A stretch of 64,000 bases of DNA from CAYNZP01 sp964401835 (GTDB taxonomy: Bacteria; Planctomycetota; Phycisphaerae; SM23-33). The position numbers and the translations under genes are program-made. The stretch covers positions 124,001 through 188,000 of the forward strand of contig CAYNZP010000002.1 in assembly GCA_964401835.1 (NCBI GenBank). The letters run 5' to 3'. A model generated the notes under the pieces. That model saw only the letters and a program-made list of their open reading frames with translations, was not told where the DNA came from and ran no database searches. Within the stretch, counting starts at the first letter, position 1. Each line of letters starts with the position of its first letter. Positions 40,289-49,404 of this stretch are shown one piece after another.

Positions 40289-41185
40289 ATGAAGTTAAGA
40301 CATAAACAATATGGTTTGAAGCGTGGCGGCTTGACGCTGGTCGAGCTGCTTGTCTCGGTCACCATTTTGCTGGTGATGATAATGGCCTTCAGCACGATAC
40401 TATCTCAAAGCCAGAAGGTCGTCTCCGGCACACAGGCTACACTCCGGGCGAACTCGGCCGCCAACGCCATCGCCGAAGTCATCCGCAACGACCTTCGAAA
40501 AGTCTCTAAACAGGGCTTTTTGTGTATAACCGAAGTCAGTGGTCAGCCCACCTTATTAATGACTTCAGCAGGTGCAAGCAATAGCATTGTTGGTAATGCA
40601 ACAGGGACAGGTACTGTTGTAAGTTACGGTTTATGCAACAACAATTCTTCAACTGCTGTTAATGATGTCTTTTACCGTCAATGCTGGGTTTTGGACCAAG
40701 ATCCGGCGACAACGGGTTTGGATAAATGGAATAACGATTTAGGTAACTTGCAAATTCTGCCACGTTTTCACGCGACAGATTTTGATATTATCGAGCTAAT
40801 TAACACCGCTGTTACTGGGCTTCTTGCCAATGCCCCAGCATCCTTAACTGTCCCGGCAACAGATATTTCAGAAATTAATGAACTCTGGCAAGCACTTTCT
40901 ATTGAATGCACCACTCTTGAAATTGTTTGGACTGACGGAACGATAAATGACGCCGGAACACCAGCCGACCTAAGCGACGATTATGTGAATTGGTTTGGAA
41001 TTGGCAACGTAATTGGCGATGCTGCAATAGAAGAAGCCGCTTCTCCATACCAAGCCCTTTGGACGCATCATAATCAGAACAACTGGCCGAAGGCTATTAA
41101 GATTCGCTTCACAATACGCGACGACGCGTTGCCGGAAGAGTTTCAGAATATGGATTACGAAGTTATTTGTCCAATAGGTGGCTGA
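40289..41185 (+). CDS. Pseudopilin, GspJ-like
   Basis: 298 residues. Leader MKLRHKQYGLKRGG cut between Gly14 and Leu15, then LTLVELLVSVTILLVMIMAF with Glu at +5, and STILSQSQKVVSGTQATLRA. This matches GspJ. The C-terminal region shows a late KAIKIRFTIRDDALPEEFQ, as in GspJ ends. Base composition falls sharply after about base 40500. The gene ends 1 base before the next start at 41187. Confidence 0.8.
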   Translation: MKLRHKQYGLKRGGLTLVELLVSVTILLVMIMAFSTILSQSQKVVSGTQATLRANSAANAIAEVIRNDLRKVSKQGFLCITEVSGQPTLLMTSAGASNSIVGNATGTGTVVSYGLCNNNSSTAVNDVFYRQCWVLDQDPATTGLDKWNNDLGNLQILPRFHATDFDIIELINTAVTGLLANAPASLTVPATDISEINELWQALSIECTTLEIVWTDGTINDAGTPADLSDDYVNWFGIGNVIGDAAIEEAASPYQALWTHHNQNNWPKAIKIRFTIRDDALPEEFQNMDYEVICPIGG

Positions 41186-41186
41186 C

Positions 41187-44000
41187 ATGTTGCAGTTATG
41201 CTCAAAATTCGGATTGAGATGCCGCAGGCGCGGTTCGGTGCTTTTGATGGTAATCGGCCTGATAACCATCCTTGCGATGCTCGGGGCAACGTTTTTGATT
41301 GTCGCTCACCTCGAGCAGAAATCGTCCAAGGCGCTGGCTGGCAAGGCCCCCGCCGACCCCATCGCCGAAGGCATCGTCGCACAACTCAAAGCCGTGCTGA
41401 AAGCCGATCTCTACATAGACAGCGGCATTCAAAGCCCATATGGCCAATATGCCGGCAGCTCGAACTCAGAAGAATGGCGAATGTATGTTGATTATCCTTC
41501 AACTGAAATCGATAGCTGGTTGACATCAAATGAAGTTGACCCTGCCTTCAAATCACTTTTGCTTGGCCCCCTTGCCTCGGCTGTTGGTACTGAAAATACT
41601 GATGGCGACGGAACTGACGATGCGCATTGTTTCGACACACTCGTAAGAAATGCCGAAGGCCAGCAATACTGGGCTGCGGTTCGCGTAACCGACCTCGGCG
41701 GCCTGATAAATGTAAACACTGCAGCACAAGATGGCGGAACCGGCATTACTATGCCCTCTATTACAGCCCCTGTCAGTGTTAACTTACGCGAGTTTCTTAA
41801 AATCCTCCCGAATGACTACACCATATATGACAACGGGTTACATAGTGAACGCTGCGGTGCTCCAGGGATAACTGACCTTAATAATTTCTATAGTGACTCA
41901 GCTACAAAACTGTTAAGCCCAACTCAAACAACGAATTCCTATCTTCCCTTCGCCATTGGCGATGAGATGTATCTGCGATGGCCCGTTAATAATGGCCCAA
42001 CTTATGCCGGCAGACTTTTCCTAGCTATTAATGGAATAACAGCTGACAAACACCGCAACCTGACAACCTTCAACTGCTCGAGAATATTAACCAGACATCC
42101 GATTATTGACGACCCGGACCTTAGTCCTGTCGCACACGCCGACGGAGCAGATTTGGACCCAACCAACGATTACAAAAATGATTTTCTTGGTCAGATAGAA
42201 CTTGATGTAACTAGTGGTGACGATGAACGTCAAGCCGTCTATCGGCAAATGTTTGCAATGCTTACAAAACTTGGACTCGGAACCAATCCAAATGAACGCA
42301 AACGCATGGCCGCCCATTTCGTTGCTAATCTTTGGGCATATCAAGACATAGGCACTAGCATGACATCGACATCCCACTGGGCGTTTACACCATTTCAGGA
42401 TGATGGCATTAACGATGAACCATTTACGGTTTATGGGCTTACTCAAGACCTAGCAATAACCGAGGCCTACGCTAGGCATGATGACGATGTTAATGACGAT
42501 TTAACTCTTGGCGATTATATTTGGGGTTACGCTGTAGAAATCATGAATCCCACCGGCAGTGTTATTGATCTGAATGATTTTGAGCTGAGGCTTGATTCCA
42601 CAACAATTACATTCCTAGCCGGGACCAATGTCACAGCAAATGGTGGAAAAGTAGTTGTTTACAATTGGGGTACCAATGATCTAGGTGCCGATGAAACAGA
42701 TGCAGGCTTTCCCGCTTCACCGCCGTCGAATTGGGTTTTGGATGCAAATTTAGATTTCACAAATGATCCTGTTGTTACCCTTGTTCGTGTAGTTTCATCA
42801 ACGCCAACAACATACGTCCCAATAGACCAGTTCGACACTGCAGATCCAAACGAACTCAATTACTCCTATGCTTCCAATACGAGTGGTAATGTCACACAAG
42901 ATATTCGGAGAGATGATAGAATTGACAATCCCGCTACACCTGGAATAAACGAAGATCGTGCACGATATAATATAGCTGCTTACTTAAGAAGCACATTAAT
43001 GGGGATTAACTGGCTTGACTCATCGAATGGGCTTACAGATTCGGACCTCGCCGGCATAGCAGATAATCCAATTCCCATTCGTCGATCTAATCCTGTAGGT
43101 TCACCAATTTCAAACCTCGGTGAATGCGGCAAAATTTATTTAAATGGACCAATTCTAGATGGAACAAGTCTAGAAGCTTTTCCAAAACGCCTTTTCAATC
43201 TCAATGCCTTTCCTGATGGAACTGGAAGAGGAAGGCTTGATTTTCATCCCAATAATTACTCTGGTTCAGGACACGCTGGTGTAGTTCCATCTGGTGGATG
43301 GTCAGGTGGGGATTATCCTGATTTACCGGCGGCTTCTTTCTTGAGCGAATTCTTTACTCAGCTTACTTCTGACACCTATCGTGGTGATGGTGAAGACAGG
43401 CGAATTTATGGCCAAATAAATTTAAATACCGCAACTGCTGATGTCTTTAAACGTCTTCCTTGGCCATCAAGTCCAATAACAGTTGGAACCCTTAGCATTA
43501 CTTATGATATTGACACGGCTGTCAATTACATCATTGCTTATCGCGACATGACCCAACTGGATGTCGGAGGGCCCAACGAGAGCCGCGATTACTCAAATAG
43601 AACAATTGACACTGCAGCAGGAATTATAAATTTAAGAAACTACGAAAACCCACCAGGAACCCCAATAAGTAATATTAAAGGTTATATTTCGGCAGCTGAA
43701 GTGGCTATCCCCTTGGCGGACTATGTCAATACACGACTTGGTTGGGCCGACTATGGTAGTTTGACAAACCTACCCCGGAATCCAGATTATTTAGAATCAA
43801 GAGATTCTTTATATACAGCCATTAGCAATTTGATTACTGTCAACAGTGATGTTTATGCAGCCAATATTGTTGTGCAGCTGAGGGATGAAACCGGAGCAAC
43901 GCCTATTCAAACTTGGCGATATATTTCAGTCATTGACCGCAGTAATTGTCGAGAAAGTGAACATGAGCCGGCTGTGCTGCTATTTGCGGAAGTAAAATGA
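41187..44000 (+). CDS. GspK-like pseudopilin, unusually long
   Basis: 937 residues against about 320 for GspK. After a leader ending RCRRRG the hydrophobic stretch SVLLMVIGLITILAMLGATF has Met at +5 instead of Glu, the hallmark of GspK. The family's INxNTA elements are present twice: GGLINVNTAAQDG near 175 and YGQINLNTATADVFKRLPWP near 750, the latter followed by a helix-hairpin region. The long middle part, 180-740, is acidic, AT-rich and of no recognised fold. I start at the ATG at 41187 (AGGTGG 6 bases upstream) instead of the GTG at 41178. It likely caps a secretion pseudopilus. Confidence 0.82.
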   Translation: MLQLCSKFGLRCRRRGSVLLMVIGLITILAMLGATFLIVAHLEQKSSKALAGKAPADPIAEGIVAQLKAVLKADLYIDSGIQSPYGQYAGSSNSEEWRMYVDYPSTEIDSWLTSNEVDPAFKSLLLGPLASAVGTENTDGDGTDDAHCFDTLVRNAEGQQYWAAVRVTDLGGLINVNTAAQDGGTGITMPSITAPVSVNLREFLKILPNDYTIYDNGLHSERCGAPGITDLNNFYSDSATKLLSPTQTTNSYLPFAIGDEMYLRWPVNNGPTYAGRLFLAINGITADKHRNLTTFNCSRILTRHPIIDDPDLSPVAHADGADLDPTNDYKNDFLGQIELDVTSGDDERQAVYRQMFAMLTKLGLGTNPNERKRMAAHFVANLWAYQDIGTSMTSTSHWAFTPFQDDGINDEPFTVYGLTQDLAITEAYARHDDDVNDDLTLGDYIWGYAVEIMNPTGSVIDLNDFELRLDSTTITFLAGTNVTANGGKVVVYNWGTNDLGADETDAGFPASPPSNWVLDANLDFTNDPVVTLVRVVSSTPTTYVPIDQFDTADPNELNYSYASNTSGNVTQDIRRDDRIDNPATPGINEDRARYNIAAYLRSTLMGINWLDSSNGLTDSDLAGIADNPIPIRRSNPVGSPISNLGECGKIYLNGPILDGTSLEAFPKRLFNLNAFPDGTGRGRLDFHPNNYSGSGHAGVVPSGGWSGGDYPDLPAASFLSEFFTQLTSDTYRGDGEDRRIYGQINLNTATADVFKRLPWPSSPITVGTLSITYDIDTAVNYIIAYRDMTQLDVGGPNESRDYSNRTIDTAAGIINLRNYENPPGTPISNIKGYISAAEVAIPLADYVNTRLGWADYGSLTNLPRNPDYLESRDSLYTAISNLITVNSDVYAANIVVQLRDETGATPIQTWRYISVIDRSNCRESEHEPAVLLFAEVK

Positions 44001-44063
44001 AACAAGTAGCCAGGAGTCGGGAGTCAGTAGCCAGTATTGTGGGTAGCCCGTGGTCGGTGGTAG
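44001..44063. repeat. Imperfect 7-bp repeat (GTAGCCA/GGAGTCG) after the GspK-like gene
   Basis: Units GTAGCCA, GGAGTCG, GGAGTCA, GTAGCCA run in register at 44006-44033, and GTAGCCC, GTGGTCG, GTGGTAG at 44043-44063. Non-coding filler between convergent genes; no function is evident. Confidence 0.7.
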
Positions 44064-44735
44064 TCAGGGGGTACAATATCCCAAGCCGATATCGGCGACG
44101 ACCACTTCCCCGGTAAATTCGACTGAGGCTGGATTATCAAAGCCTCGCTTCCTCGCAACAAACGTTACAGTAAGCTCAGCCCGGATAGTCGGCCCGAGCG
44201 GCTCGCCCGTATCGCAATCCAGGCCGGTCGGAATATCTATAGCAACGATTGGCTTGCCGACAATGTTTATCTGCTCCACAGCCATTGCCCAAAAACCCCG
44301 CAGCTCGCCGCGAATGCCCGTGCCTCCGATGGCATCGACCACTAAATCATAATCTTCAAGGTTAACAGCAAGGTCCGGAATATCCGCTTCGGTGAGTTGC
44401 TGGATGTCGAAGTTGAGATTGCGGATTATCTCGAGATTGACGGCTGCATCGCCGGTTATCTTCTCGGCTGGGGCAAGGATGAAGGTTTTGACGACGGCCC
44501 CACGCATGGCCAGCTGTCGGGCTATGACAAAGCCGTCCCCGCCGTTATTCCCCGCCCCGGCAAGAATCGCCACACGGCAGCGGCTGAGTTGTCCTTGCAG
44601 GTCCTTAACGAATGTTTCGATGGCGTCAGCAGCGTTTCGACCGGCGTTTTCCATCAACACGACACCGGGTATGCCGAGTTTCTCTATGGCATGACGGTCG
44701 AAGCTACGGACTTCGTCGCGTGTTAGAGATTTCAT
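44064..44735 (-). CDS. nnrE: NAD(P)H-hydrate epimerase
   Basis: Repairs hydrated NAD(P)H by epimerising the R form (YjeF N-terminal domain). 223 residues. MENAGRNAADAI, ILAGAGNNGGDGFVIARQLA, VVDAIGGTGIRGELRG and AIDIPTGLDCDTGEPLG are diagnostic. The dehydratase domain (NnrD) is not fused, so another gene must supply it. The start at 44735 has no strong ribosome site. Thirty to forty bases downstream of trxA on the same strand, so the two may be co-transcribed. Confidence 0.94.
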   Translation of the reverse strand: MKSLTRDEVRSFDRHAIEKLGIPGVVLMENAGRNAADAIETFVKDLQGQLSRCRVAILAGAGNNGGDGFVIARQLAMRGAVVKTFILAPAEKITGDAAVNLEIIRNLNFDIQQLTEADIPDLAVNLEDYDLVVDAIGGTGIRGELRGFWAMAVEQINIVGKPIVAIDIPTGLDCDTGEPLGPTIRAELTVTFVARKRGFDNPASVEFTGEVVVADIGLGYCTP

Positions 44736-44776
44736 GTCGGGTTAGCTTTTGCTAGTAGTCAGCAAAATAGCGGCGG

Positions 44777-45109
44777 CTAGCCGATTACCTCGTCGATGGC
44801 AGCGGCAAAGTCTGCCTTCTGCTGCAGGCCGACGAACTTTTTGACCATCTCGCCGCCCTTGAAAAGGATGACGGTAGGAATCGCACTGATTCCGAATTTC
44901 ATTGAGATTTCGCGGTTTTCATCTGTGTCGACCTTACCGACTTGGAGCTTGCCGGCATAGTCTGCGGCCAGCTCTTCAATTACCGGGGTAAGCATTTTGC
45001 ATGGCATACACCACTCAGCCCAAAAGTCAACCAAAGTGGGAACATCAGCGTTTAGAACTTGCTCTTCGAAGTTGCCGTCCGTCAGCTCCAGGACATTTTC
45101 AGATGCCAT
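44777..45109 (-). CDS. trxA: Thioredoxin
   Basis: Small dithiol-disulfide oxidoreductase of the cytoplasm, 110 residues. The active site is WCMPC (33-37) in place of the usual WCGPC; Asp28 (VDFWAEW) and the cis-Pro in SAIPTVILF are present. MPC variants may shift the redox potential slightly. AAGGAG lies 7 bases before the ATG. Confidence 0.95.
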   Translation of the reverse strand: MASENVLELTDGNFEEQVLNADVPTLVDFWAEWCMPCKMLTPVIEELAADYAGKLQVGKVDTDENREISMKFGISAIPTVILFKGGEMVKKFVGLQQKADFAAAIDEVIG

Positions 45110-45320
45110 TTGCCGGCTCCTTTTCCTTTTCAGGTTACGACCAAGATTAAAAAACCGCTAACAAATCAACTTCTTGGAATCGTAGGCAGCGGTGCATTCA
45201 ATGTCAATAGCGAGCAGGCGAAGATACAGATTTTAGTGTTTTTTTTTAGATTTTTTTGGGAATTTTTTAGAATTATTTGGAATTGTGCTACGTGTTATGT
45301 GGAACTCAGAGAGTAAAAAA

Positions 45321-45404
45321 TGGCCCGGGCGGGACTCGAACCCGCACGACCTTTCGGTCAGGGGATTTTAAGTCCCCAGCGTCTGCCAATTCCGCCACCA
45401 GGCC
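45321..45404 (-). tRNA. tRNA-Leu (anticodon UAA)
   Basis: Reading the minus strand, the acceptor stem GGCCTGG pairs with CCGGGCC (one T-G), discriminator A. The D arm is GCGGAATTGGCAGACGC, the anticodon loop CTTAAAA gives UAA, a long variable arm follows (TGACCGAAAGGTCG) and the T arm is GCGGGTTCGAGTCCCGC. 84 bases. The CCA end is not encoded. Confidence 0.95.
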
Positions 45405-45479
45405 ATTCCTTTACAGAAAGGAAAAATACAGTATTAAATCTTTTTTTACAAGCCTTGCCGTTGATTTCTGCGAAATATA

Positions 45480-45512
45480 GAAAAGCCCGCCATCCAGATT
45501 AGCGGGCTTTCA
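45480..45512 (-). terminator. Terminator of the YHS-like lipoprotein gene
   Basis: A perfect 9-bp stem AAAGCCCGC/GCGGGCTTT with an 11-base loop, followed on the minus strand by TTTTC. Confidence 0.75.
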
Positions 45513-45541
45513 TTAATCTGTATATTACCACAGGATGTCAG

Positions 45542-45856
45542 CTACTTAGACTTTTCCAGGGCTGCGTCTTTTTTCTCGTCTGAAAGCTTATCCCATTCTG
45601 GCAGACATTCGGCACAACAAAAAGCCACCTTCTGGCCCTTGTACACCCGAGTCAGTTCAGGAGTAACCTTTTCAGGTTTTATCGGGCTATTCATCATTGG
45701 GCAGGTCACATTAGCAAATTCGCCGGGTTGGGCCTGAATGGATGGAGTTGTGGCTTTTTCACCTTTTTCACAGCCAGCCGCGTAAAGTACGGCAATGCAA
45801 AGCAAGCCGGCTAATGTAAAGCTCAGAAGCGGCCAAACCAGTTCTTTCTTTTTCAT
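45542..45856 (-). CDS. Small lipoprotein with a YHS/TRASH-like metal-binding motif
   Basis: 104 residues. Signal with a lipobox ending LYAAGC (Cys29). The mature part has VTCPMMNSPIKPEKV and YKGQKVAFCCAECLPEWDKL, the Cys and aromatic pattern of YHS/TRASH domains, which bind metals such as copper or iron. Gene product probably sits in the periplasm, anchored to a membrane. AAAGGGG lies 8-9 bases before the ATG. No metal transporter is adjacent; the TauE-like gene is divergent. Confidence 0.72.
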   Translation of the reverse strand: MKKKELVWPLLSFTLAGLLCIAVLYAAGCEKGEKATTPSIQAQPGEFANVTCPMMNSPIKPEKVTPELTRVYKGQKVAFCCAECLPEWDKLSDEKKDAALEKSK

Positions 45857-45996
45857 AATTGTGCCCCTTTCTTAATAACTTTTTATTTCAACCATTCATC
45901 TTTGGTTAATTATAGGCGACCTTTTTAAGTTGTCAGATTATTTAAAGCAAAACGAAATTGATTTTTCTTTGTTTTTGGATTCTCATTGATTCTCTT

Positions 45997-46800
45997 ATGG
46001 AATATGCAGCTTTGTGCATTACAGGAATCCTGGCCGGCCTGCTCGGTGGGCTTTTGGGTATCGGTGGTTCGAGCATCATGCTACCAGCAATGGTTTTGAT
46101 TCTCGGCTCACGAGACACAGCCGGAAAAGAGCAAATCCATCAGTACATGGCTGCGGCCATGATTGTGAATTTCCTCCTGATAATTCCCGCCGTCACAGCA
46201 CACATCAAAAATAAGGCAGTCTGGCCAAAAGTTTGGGGCTTTTTATCTGTCGCTGCGCTGGTCGGCGTAATTATCGGGGTCCAGGTAAGTTTTCTCTTCA
46301 CCGGCAAGGCAGCTATGTATCTTAGGTGGTCGGTCGGACTATTCTTTATTTACGTTGTCTTCCATAACATCTGGCGGATATTCAACGGCCGAGAGCTCGA
46401 AGGCCTGCCTAAACAGAATGTCGAAGCTTCATCGGTCTGGCCAAAATTCATCGTCGGCCTGCCAATGGGAATAGTCGCAGGTTTACTCGGAATCGGCGGC
46501 GGTTCTTTAGCTGTCCCAGCTCAGCAGATTATTCTCAAAATGCCTTTGCGAAACGCTATCGCCACCTCAGCTGCCACCATAGCATCGATTTCCTGGCTGG
46601 GAGCGATATTGAAGAACGGTCAACTGGGTGAAAACGGCACTATAACTCGCTCGCTTATTCTGGCAGGTTGCCTGGCACCGACAGCAATGATCGGCAGCTA
46701 TGTCGGTGGGCATTTGACACATAAATTACCTATCAAAATCGTCAGGGCAGCTTTTATAATTCTTATGCTTTTTTCAGCCTGGAAGATGTTTTCAGGATAA
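45997..46800 (+). CDS. TauE/SafE-family membrane permease
   Basis: 267 residues with about eight hydrophobic segments. The paired TauE signatures are GILAGLLGGLLGIGGSSIML near the start and MGIVAGLLGIGGGSLAVPA in the second half, followed by NAIATSAATIASISWLG. Members export sulfite, sulfoacetate or other small anions or move sulfur compounds; the substrate cannot be assigned. The ATG at 45997 begins the family-like sequence; the upstream TTG at 45958 adds a poorly conserved segment. There is no good ribosome site at either. Confidence 0.86.
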   Translation: MEYAALCITGILAGLLGGLLGIGGSSIMLPAMVLILGSRDTAGKEQIHQYMAAAMIVNFLLIIPAVTAHIKNKAVWPKVWGFLSVAALVGVIIGVQVSFLFTGKAAMYLRWSVGLFFIYVVFHNIWRIFNGRELEGLPKQNVEASSVWPKFIVGLPMGIVAGLLGIGGGSLAVPAQQIILKMPLRNAIATSAATIASISWLGAILKNGQLGENGTITRSLILAGCLAPTAMIGSYVGGHLTHKLPIKIVRAAFIILMLFSAWKMFSG

Positions 46801-46899
46801 CGGTATTAATTAGGCTGTTTTCGCCCTTTTGAACTTGATTTAATTTATGATATATCTAATATACTTTCTCTATTTTCGAACCGAAAGGAGCATTAAATA

Positions 46900-48366
46900 A
46901 TGTCACAGGAAACCACTGCAAAGGCAGATTTCGGCCTGATTGGCCTTGCTGTAATGGGGCAAAATCTTGTCCTGAATATGGATGACCATGACTATACTGT
47001 CTCGGTATTCAATAGGACCGTCTCAAAAGTAGACGATTTCATAAATGGTCCTGCCAAAGGGACTAAGGTAATAGGTACGCACTCCATTGAGGAACTCGCG
47101 GCCGTATTGAAGAGACCACGCCGGATAATGCTTCTGGTAAAGGCTGGAGATGCGGTCGATAAGTTCATCGATATGCTCATCCCCCACCTCGAAGAAGGCG
47201 ACATCATTATCGATGGCGGCAACAGCAATTTCAACGACTCCATCCGCCGCACGAAATACGTCGAAGAAAAAGGATTGCTCTTTATCGGCACGGGTGTTTC
47301 CGGCGGCGAAGAAGGCGCCCGTCACGGCCCGAGCATTATGCCCGGCGGTTCCCCCGACGCGTGGCAATACGTTAAGCCGATCTTCCAGGCAGTTTCAGCC
47401 AAGGTAGATGACGGCTCGCCATGCTGCGACTGGGTTGGCGAAGACGGTGCGGGCCATTTCGTAAAAATGGTTCACAATGGAATCGAGTATGGCGACATGC
47501 AGCTTATCTGCGAAGCCTATTCCATGATGAAAGCCGCCGGCCTGACCCCAGCTGAAATGTCAAAAGTATTCGGCGAGTGGAATGAAGGCGAGCTTGACAG
47601 CTATCTCATAGAAATAACCAGAGATATTCTTGCCAAGACAGACGACGAAACCGGCCAGCCCATGGTCGATGTTATCCTCGACACTGCCGGCCAGAAAGGT
47701 ACGGGTAAGTGGACAGGAATCACTGCTCTTGACTTGGGCCAGCCGCTGACACTTATCGGCGAAGCTGTATTCGCTCGTTGTCTTTCTGCTATAAAAGAAG
47801 AGCGAGTTGATGCTGCAAAGGTCTTGCGAGGCCCGAAGGCTGTATTCCGCGGTGATCGGGACAAGTTCATTGAAGACCTCAAGCAGGCGCTTTACGCAAG
47901 TAAGATTGTCAGCTATGCACAGGGTTATCAACTTCTGCGTGCAGCAGCCCAAGAGTATGGCTGGAACCTCAACTACGGCGGCATCGCACTGATGTGGCGC
48001 GGTGGTTGCATTATTCGCAGCCAGTTCCTAGGCCGAATCAAGGAAGCCTTTGACAAGAAGCCGAACCTTGTCAATCTGCTGCTTTATCCTTACTTCAAGA
48101 CTGCTGTCCGCAAAGCACAAAGCTCCTGGAGACGAACCGTGCAGAAGGCAGTCAAGATGGGAATTCCAACTCCGGCATTTTCCAGCGCACTTGCCTACTT
48201 CGACGGTTACAGAAGCGAACGCCTTCCGGCAAACCTTCTTCAGGCACAACGGGATTACTTCGGCGCCCACACTTACGAAAGGCTGGATAAACCTCGTGGC
48301 GAGTTCTTCCATACAAACTGGACCGGAACAGGCGGTGATACAACTGCCAGCACATATACTGTTTAA
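46900..48366 (+). CDS. gnd: 6-phosphogluconate dehydrogenase (decarboxylating)
   Basis: Oxidative pentose phosphate step making ribulose-5-phosphate, CO2 and NADPH. 488 residues. FGLIGLAVMGQNLVLNMDDH is the NADP fold, FIGTGVSGGEEGARHGPSIM the substrate-binding motif, GAGHFVKMVHNGIEYGDMQ holds the catalytic Lys and His, and the tail has RDYFGAHTYERLD and HTNWTG. AAAGGAG is 8-9 bases before the ATG. Single gene, followed by an SDR gene. Confidence 0.97.
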   Translation: MSQETTAKADFGLIGLAVMGQNLVLNMDDHDYTVSVFNRTVSKVDDFINGPAKGTKVIGTHSIEELAAVLKRPRRIMLLVKAGDAVDKFIDMLIPHLEEGDIIIDGGNSNFNDSIRRTKYVEEKGLLFIGTGVSGGEEGARHGPSIMPGGSPDAWQYVKPIFQAVSAKVDDGSPCCDWVGEDGAGHFVKMVHNGIEYGDMQLICEAYSMMKAAGLTPAEMSKVFGEWNEGELDSYLIEITRDILAKTDDETGQPMVDVILDTAGQKGTGKWTGITALDLGQPLTLIGEAVFARCLSAIKEERVDAAKVLRGPKAVFRGDRDKFIEDLKQALYASKIVSYAQGYQLLRAAAQEYGWNLNYGGIALMWRGGCIIRSQFLGRIKEAFDKKPNLVNLLLYPYFKTAVRKAQSSWRRTVQKAVKMGIPTPAFSSALAYFDGYRSERLPANLLQAQRDYFGAHTYERLDKPRGEFFHTNWTGTGGDTTASTYTV

Positions 48367-48485
48367 TGGTTAGTCAAAAGGCCTGGAGCACTCATCCAGG
48401 ACGAGGATATGGACTATGCAACCCTTGCCAGTCACCTAGGCCAGCACGTTAAACCAAGGTCATCTGCAAAATAGAAGGAATTATC

Positions 48486-49316
48486 ATGAGCGATAAAAAC
48501 CAGAATCTCTTCGACATTAAAGACAAATGCATAGCAATTACCGGCGGGGCCGGCGTTCTCGGTGCTGCGATGGCAAAGTCTCTTGCAAGGCTTGGTGCGA
48601 AAATATGCATTGTGGATTATGACGCATTGCGTGGTAACGAGGTCGCGAAGGAAATTGAAGCTGAGGGTGGCTTTGCAATACCGGTAGAGGCAAACGTCCT
48701 CGAGAAAGCTTCGGTCGAAGAAGCCTTCAGCTGCGCTGTCCAAAGCATGGGCAAGGTGGATGTCCTTATCAATGGCGCCGGCGGCAATAAGAAAGAAGCA
48801 ACAAGTGCCCCACCAACCGAATTCTTTGATCTGCCTGCAGATGCCATCCGCTGGGTATTCGACCTGAACTGCCTTGGGACAATCCTGCCAACTCAGGTGT
48901 TTGGCAAGCATATGGCTCAGCGTGGCGAAGGAAATATAATCAATATTTCGTCGATGAATGCGTTTCGGCCGTTAACTAATATCGCAGCCTATTCCGGAGC
49001 CAAGGCTGCCATAAGCAATTTTACGGAGTGGTTGGCAGTATACATGGCCCAACGCCATTCAACTGACATCCGCGTCAATGCCATTGCGCCGGGTTTTTTC
49101 CTTACGCAACAAAACCGCTTCCTCCTGATGGATGAAAAGACAGGCGAAATGACCCCGCGTGGAAAGCAAATTCTCGACCATACCCCCATGGGAAGGTTTG
49201 GTGAACCGGAAGAACTCATTGGCACGCTGATTTGGCTCATAAGTGAAGCTTCGAAATTCATTACAGGCGTTGTCGTTCCAGTCGACGGCGGATTCAATGC
49301 CTACTCGGGTGTGTAA
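48486..49316 (+). CDS. SDR-family oxidoreductase, mannonate oxidoreductase-like
   Basis: NAD(P)-dependent short-chain dehydrogenase, 276 residues. The cofactor motif is ITGGAGVLGAAMAKSLARLG, then NGAGGNKKEAT, NISSMNAFRPLTNIAAYSGAKAA (catalytic Ser, Tyr-x3-Lys) and a long insert at 200-230 with APGFFLTQQNRFLLMDEKTG. This insert and NGAGGNxxxAT are features of D-mannonate oxidoreductase-type SDRs (fructuronate reduction), so a sugar-acid role is likely but not certain. AGAAGGA is 6-8 bases before the ATG. About 120 bases separate it from gnd. Confidence 0.83.
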   Translation: MSDKNQNLFDIKDKCIAITGGAGVLGAAMAKSLARLGAKICIVDYDALRGNEVAKEIEAEGGFAIPVEANVLEKASVEEAFSCAVQSMGKVDVLINGAGGNKKEATSAPPTEFFDLPADAIRWVFDLNCLGTILPTQVFGKHMAQRGEGNIINISSMNAFRPLTNIAAYSGAKAAISNFTEWLAVYMAQRHSTDIRVNAIAPGFFLTQQNRFLLMDEKTGEMTPRGKQILDHTPMGRFGEPEELIGTLIWLISEASKFITGVVVPVDGGFNAYSGV

Positions 49317-49346
49317 CCTCAAAATTATCCACAGTTATGATGTAAT

Positions 49347-49386
49347 AAAAAAAAGTCCGCGAAATAGAATTCGTGGGCTTTTTTCT
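49347..49386. terminator. Bidirectional terminator between the SDR gene and nadB
   Basis: A 15-bp stem with two G-T pairs (AAAAAAGTCCGCGAA with TTCGTGGGCTTTTTT), a 6-base loop and A/T runs at both ends. Confidence 0.88.
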
Positions 49387-49404
49387 TGCGCAATTTTTTT
49401 TAAT

